From: Acanthosepion lycidas
Lineage: Eukaryota > Mollusca > Cephalopoda > Sepiida > Sepiidae
Assembly: GCA_963932145.1 (NCBI GenBank)
Contig: OZ010587.1
Location: 105,014,452 to 105,078,451 of the forward strand
Length of the DNA stretch: 64,000 nucleotides
Direction: 5' to 3'
Shown: piece by piece, positions 59,566-64,000 of the stretch
Layout: each line of letters begins with the position of its first letter
Numbering within the stretch: the first letter of the stretch is position 1
Made by a program: the position numbers and the translations under genes
The notes under the pieces: model-generated
Databases searched by the model: none
What the model was told of the DNA's origin: nothing
Seen by the model: only the letters and a program-made list of their open reading frames with translations

Positions 59566-60110
59566 TTCTTACTGTCTCTCTCCGTCTTTCTGCCCATCTC
59601 TCTCTCCCTCTCTCTCTCCCTCTCTCTTTCCCTCTCTCTTTCCAATCTCTATTTCGCTCTCTCTCCCTCTCTCTACTCATCTCGATCACTCTCTCTCTCT
59701 CTCCCTTCCACTCTCTACCCAGCTCTCTTTCCTCTCTCCCTCCCTCTCTCTCCAATCTCTACCATTTTTCTCTTCACCTCTTTCTCTACCATCTCTCCCC
59801 CTCTCTCTTTCCCTGTCTCTCTGTCTCCCTCTCTCTCCCATCTCTGTCTCCCTCTCTCTCCCTCTCTCTACTCATCTCGCTCCCTCTCTCTCCTTCTCAC
59901 TCTCTACCCAGCTCTCTTTCACCTCTCCCTCTCTCTCCAATCTCTCTACCATTTCTCTCTTCACCTCTCTCTCTATCCATCTCTCTCCTCGTCCCTCTAC
60001 TCATCTCTCCCGCCCTCTCTCTCTTTCTCTTTCTCTCCTCATCCCTCTACCCATCTCTCTCCCACCCTCTCTCTCTCTCTCTCTTTCTCGTACTTTATTC
60101 TTTTACAATT
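59566..60110. repeat. CT-rich low-complexity tract with internal minisatellite
   Basis: About 540 bp of ctctctccctctctc with interspersed ctctctacccatctc-like and tctctctccaatctctacca units repeated at irregular spacing. The 241-codon plus frame over it is an S/L/P low-complexity artefact. Confidence 0.92.
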
Positions 60111-60640
60111 CAAGCCCTAGATTTTTTTTGTCTTATTTTCTTTGCATTTCGCACCCTTCCATTTTTTTGTCTCCCTTTTTCTAGTTTTGTTTAATTAATT
60201 ACCTCTCTCCGTGTTCCATAATTGTTCTTTTCTCTTTACATATTCCTCTTTATCTGATTGTCTTTTAAATTTCTTTGTATTTAAATATAGCTTTAAAATT
60301 GTGTACTAAATTATTGCTAATATTCGACGATGCTTTTGTTGTTGATTGTCTGACTCTCCACCTCTTCATTATAAATTTGATCTCATAGATCCACGGCTGT
60401 TACAAATCAAAACACAAAACTAATAGCAATCATGTCGTCATTATCAATGCCGACATTTTAATTTTCGTTCTTAGACCCATCCCTTTAACATCCTCATTGT
60501 CGAATGTTTTCCTAGTTTTTGCTCTCAAAACGTTTGGATATTTTAAACTTTATATAATATCAACGTTTCTGCAAGAGTTACCATATGTCGCAGTTATGCT
60601 TCATTTTTGTAGATTAATGATATATAATATTCAGCAGTAT
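60111..60640. other. Unassigned AT-rich stretch
   Basis: No coding, RNA or repeat feature was recognised. Confidence 0.4.
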
Positions 60641-61231
60641 CGATTGGTTTCGTTTGGTTTGTTTTACGGCATATCAACTTCAATGTAATGCCCACAAGAT
60701 TTTTATTGCTGGTAATATTTTTATCTATCTATCTATCTATCTCTGTATATCAATATCAACAAGAATTTTATTGCTGGTAATATTTTTTTTATCTATCTAT
60801 TTTAGTATATATTGATTTTGCTTGGTTTGTTTTACAGCATATCAACCACAATGGGTTATTTAATGCCGACAAGATTTTTATTGCTGATATTTTTATATCT
60901 ATCTATCTATCTATCTATCTCAGTATATATTGATTTGGTTTGGTTTGTTTTACGGCATATCAACCTCAATGAGTTATTTAATGCCGACAAGATTTTTATT
61001 GCTGGTAATATTTTTTACCTATCTATTTCAATATATATTTATTTGGTTTGGTTTGGTTTGTTTTACGACATATCAACCTCAATGGGTTATTTAATGCTGA
61101 AAATATTTTTATTGCTGGTAATATTTTTTTTCCAAAAATGTATTGCTGGCAATATATTTTTTTCCAAAAATTTATTGCTGTTAATATTTTTTCTTCAAAA
61201 ATGTATTGTTGGTAATAATGTATTACTGCTA

Positions 61232-61297
<66 letters not shown>

Positions 61298-61640
61298 CTG
61301 GTAATATATTTTTTCAAAAATTTATTACTGGTAATATTTTTTCCTTCAAAAATGTATGGCTGATAATAATGTATTGCTAGTAAGAAAAAAAAAATTATTG
61401 CTGGTATTAATTTTTTACAAAAATCTATTCCTGATATTAAAACCTATTAGCGTGTTAGTGTTTGACCCCAGTTTGGGGATCAACTATTTGCCCATAGCTG
61501 GGACCCTGATGTGTACTACCACCCCGGGTCAGGGTAGATCTAGGAACACCAGTAATTAAGAGGTGGTTCCACGCTCCTGAAAACTTCCTGATCAAAGGCA
61601 TTGCTGTCGGATGTAGTTTATCGTCTTGCCCAGGACGCTC
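60641..61640 (+). repeat. Composite dispersed repeat, copy B
   Basis: Four units of the gttttacggcatatcaacct / gggttatttaatgccgacaa type begin near 60,641, 60,811, 60,931 and 61,041, separated by tatctatctatc tracts. A tattgctggtaatattttt minisatellite (61,100-61,430) follows, containing a long TA run (61,237-61,294). Then comes the same 3' part as copy A (actatttgcccatagctggg, ctaccaccccgggtcag, aagaggtggttcca, gtagtttatcgtcttgccca). It is larger than copy A through unit and microsatellite expansion. The 183-codon frame over it is an artefact. Confidence 0.8.
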
Positions 61641-61899
61641 AGCATTATGATTTCTCCTATCCGTGTTTCTCTATGCATAACTGCATAAGAGAGATATGTA
61701 TACAAGTTAATCCTCCTATCCTATGGAAAACACCTCCAGAAAATGGGCTGCTGTGTTGGTGTGTTCGCCAATGCGAACTCCCTATTCAGTCGTAATTGGT
61801 CTAGTGAGACAACTTTGCCAACAATTGCGCCACAAGGAGGTGCCTCCCCCAAGAGCATAGTATGAAGGGAACGCAAACACTTTTAACCGAATTCAATTT
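61641..61899. other. Unassigned stretch after copy B
   Basis: It may continue the composite repeat (no counterpart near copy A was recognised). No gene was seen. Confidence 0.35.
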
Positions 61900-61938
61900 G
61901 TTTCTTTTTTCCTTTCTTTCTTTTTTTCCATTGTTTTT

Positions 61939-61974
<36 letters not shown>

Positions 61975-61976
61975 TA
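61900..61976. repeat. (CTTT)n tract
   Basis: Plus-strand pyrimidine simple repeat ending in about nine perfect TTTC units. Confidence 0.92.
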
Positions 61977-62390
61977 ATCCTCTGCACCCATTCTGGGTAC
62001 TAACTGCCTTTCTTTTGTTTATCCTTTCGCCTTAAGACTTTTATTATTTTACACTTTTAATTTCTAAAGCCTTCGTTAAATAAAACAAGAAAAATATTTC
62101 TCCCGTATTTTGCAAAATTCTTCGCCATTTTGACTTTCTTCCGTGACGCTTAACCGACAAATACTAATCCTCGATTCGCGAATTTGTCTAAATCTTCCGC
62201 TCATCACTTCTCCAAGAAACTAGATTCCATATTTACATTTCATTGTTGGTGGAGATTTAACGCGGTGTTTGTTGATTTTTTTAAAAAAAGACACTTTCAG
62301 CCTGTTTCTTTTCAATTCTCCCTGTAGTTCTTTCAAACAATTTAAGCCTTGCATCAGATTAATGTTCTCTTAAATTAACTGTTTTTAGAC
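61977..62390. other. Unassigned AT-rich stretch
   Basis: No feature was recognised. Confidence 0.4.
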
Positions 62391-62700
62391 TTGAGTCTAT
62401 AGTTAAACATAGGTTGTATTTATACTTGAGTCTATAGTTAAACATAGGTTGTATTTATACTTGAGTCTATAGCTAAACATAGGTTGTATTTATACTTGAG
62501 TCTATAGCTAAACATTGGTTGTATTTATACTTGAGTCTATAGCTAAATATAGGTTGTATTTATATTTGAGTCTATAGGTAAAAGTTAGTCATGCTTAGCC
62601 TTGAGACTATAGGTAATTATCGTTTATGTTTATACTTGCATCTATTAGTAAACACTGGCCGATTTTATATTTGAATCTGTAAATATTCACCCTAAATTTG
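62391..62700. repeat. 35-bp minisatellite, nine units
   Basis: ttgagtctat recurs at 62,391, 62,426, 62,461, 62,496, 62,531, 62,566, 62,601 (ttgagactat), 62,636 (ttgcatctat) and 62,671 (ttgaatctgt), exactly 35 bp apart throughout. The unit is ttgagtctatagytaaacat then aggttgtatttatac. The first units are nearly identical; later units diverge steadily to the right without length change. Confidence 0.95.
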
Positions 62701-62831
62701 GTAGGGGGTTAACCCTCTGTAAGGGAGTCAGTTGATAGGGAAAGAGATAGTCTGTGTTGACTTTAAAAATGCCCTTAAGAAAGTTATTGAACTCATCCCA
62801 ACCAATCCTAGAAATAGGGTTGCATAAATAA

Positions 62832-62836
<5 letters not shown>

Positions 62837-62871
<35 letters not shown>
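62837..62871. repeat. (TA)n microsatellite
   Basis: About 17 TA units. Confidence 0.95.
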
Positions 62872-62874
<3 letters not shown>

Positions 62875-63335
62875 CATTTCACCCCAAGCAAGGCGGGATG
62901 CCACTAGAACGTAAGGGGTTACAGAGTGGGTGCGGGAGTAAAGAGGCGTGATGGAGGAAAGGATGAAGAGAAGGACGGGGAACAGATCAAGGCATCTGGA
63001 GATGTCGATTGACATTACATTTCAATAGTTGGAGATTATAGCTATCAAGGAAACAAGTAATAGGAAGGGAATTTCACAGACGGGAGGTACGAGACATGAA
63101 GCTATTGAAGTAGAAGAGACGGCCACTGTTTTGACAGTGAAACGATGGGACCGAGATGCCAGCCTAGTTCCACGCTTAAATTCATGCAGTCTGGGGACTA
63201 GCAAAAGTAGCTCGTCGGAGCAGTTACCGTGAAATTATTTGTAGAAAAAACAGAGGGAGGCGACGGCACGTCTCTGGGAGAGAGACTGTAAACGAGATGC
63301 CAGATCAAGGCCAATCTATTGCATATCCGTCTCTG

Positions 63336-63336
<1 letters not shown>
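62872..63336. other. Unassigned purine-rich stretch
   Basis: gatgccactagaacgtaagg near 62,899 resembles the gatgccactaagacgtag motif of the 48.5/49.9-kb repeat, so a diverged third copy is possible. The remaining sequence is unassigned. Short overlapping frames on both strands have no recognised domain. Confidence 0.4.

Positions 63337-63364
<28 letters not shown>
63337..63364. repeat. (GATA)n microsatellite
   Basis: About seven GATA units. It lies exactly where the minus-strand transposase frame at 63,365 stops making sense. Confidence 0.95.
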
Positions 63365-63366
<2 letters not shown>

Positions 63367-63757
63367 TCCAGAATCATTTTTCAACTTATTCAAGATGATC
63401 TTCGCCCTCTCTAACCTTCTAACTTTCTGTCTTGGCGTACCAAAGTGCCTCACAGGTTTCACGTAAGAGTTCATTTTCAAGTCTTTTTCCACTGCTCTTG
63501 GACTATCATAGGGGAAACTCATCTCTCACGTGACAAATGACTTATAAATTGAGTTGGATCTTTTCTAATGATGATCTCGCTTCCTGTTGTGTCCTCCTAC
63601 TCCAATTTTCCTCTATACTGTTCCCTCTATTTAAACTTATTCACCGTTCTCTTGATGGTTCTTGAATTGATTTTGAGAACATTGGTAACATTACTGAAGG
63701 CCTGAATGATTATTTTCTTCTCACCATTGCTCAGTTGAGAAGACAATGGAGCTGACA
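63365..63757 (-). pseudogene. Tc1/mariner-type transposase N-terminal fragment
   Basis: The minus strand reads NGEKKIIIQAF and LKINSRTIKRTVNKF (helix-turn-helix-like), stops, then IIIRKDPTQFISHLSRE. After a frameshift near 63,525 comes KDLKMNSYVKPVRHFGTPRQ, then RRLERAKIILNKLKNDSGII. This is the DNA-binding and linker order of IS630/Tc1/mariner transposases, in which RLERAKxxLNxLK is shortly followed by the first catalytic Asp (FSDEK). Here the reading runs into a GATA microsatellite just before that Asp, so the whole DDE catalytic domain is missing. Three stops and one frameshift confirm a pseudogene. Confidence 0.75.
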
Positions 63758-64000
63758 CAAAACGATATTTAACCGGGTGTCTTTCTAGCTGAATAACTCA
63801 AAGGGTTTTTCAGTGATTCTTACAACAAATGGTGTCAAGATGGATAGATGCCTTATCTAAAAACCGGAAAAAGAGAAACTCAATTGGTTTAGTAGTCTTT
63901 TAGATATAAAGATTTTTCGGGATGGACAATTATTACGTTACACGTCATATACAATTCCTATATATTATTTATATATTATATATATGTGTGTTACTTATTG
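63758..64000. other. Unassigned stretch to the window end
   Basis: No feature other than a short (TA)n tract at about 63,958-63,985. It could contain the 5' part of the transposon whose transposase lies at 63,365-63,757. Confidence 0.4.

Noticed and set aside
59459..60184. 241-codon plus-strand frame
   Set aside because: It comes from a CT-rich simple repeat; the serine/leucine/proline runs reflect ctctcc, not a domain.
60812..61363. 183-codon plus-strand frame with an isoleucine/tyrosine run
   Set aside because: It is built from the composite repeat and a TA microsatellite, with no domain.

Overview
This is a non-coding, repeat-dominated window from an animal nuclear genome. I see no intact protein-coding gene, no tRNA or rRNA, and nothing bacterial. 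The fossils of metazoan retroelements (a non-LTR retrotransposon, several Penelope-like elements), a Tc1/mariner-type transposase fragment, and abundant (TA)n, (CTTT)n, (CT)n and (GATA)n tracts suggest an invertebrate. A mollusc or other lophotrochozoan is plausible, but the phylum cannot be fixed from this sequence.

Region 1 (1-47,467, 74% of the window) is one uninterrupted head-to-tail satellite of about 312 monomers of 152 bp. It starts outside the window. Only one monomer (20,673-20,822, 150 bp) departs from 152 bp. Monomers fall into a few variant classes arranged in dimers, tetramers and larger higher-order blocks, with recognisable tandem duplications (1,976 bp; about 3.0 kb) and a module that recurs about 20.37 kb away. 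The many open frames of about 111 codons are by-products of periodicity. Read on the minus strand, the monomer is a recognisable piece of the C-terminal region of a non-LTR retrotransposon reverse transcriptase (KKRKWEWIGH ... [11 protein letters not shown]). The satellite therefore appears to have been born from LINE ORF2 coding sequence. The three commonest variant sites are all synonymous in that frame.

Region 2 (47,468-47,953) is a decayed C-terminal fragment of a second, different LINE reverse transcriptase on the same (minus) strand, fused directly to the last, partly deleted satellite monomer.

Region 3 (48,000-52,000) holds a duplicated dispersed repeat interrupted by a 600-bp CTTT tract, then a degenerate five-copy minisatellite.

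Region 4 (51,690-56,950) is a graveyard of Penelope-like elements (PLEs). It has an RT/linker fragment (52,084-52,598), a GIY-YIG fragment (53,646-53,880), a larger RT-to-GIY-YIG pseudogene (54,372-55,665) and an inverted GIY-YIG fragment (55,667-55,775). Associated with these are a 108-bp tandem repeat with relatives elsewhere, a candidate hammerhead ribozyme (minus strand, about 55,895-55,946), a perfect 35-bp-arm hairpin and a 198-bp MITE with 23-bp terminal inverted repeats.

Region 5 (57,000-64,000) contains two copies of another composite repeat (57,964-58,500 and 60,641-61,640), pyrimidine-rich tracts, a possible solo LTR, a 35-bp minisatellite that decays in one direction, and a mariner-type transposase fragment truncated at a GATA microsatellite. 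Nothing here forms an operon or pathway. The biology is satellite birth and amplification plus retroelement decay.
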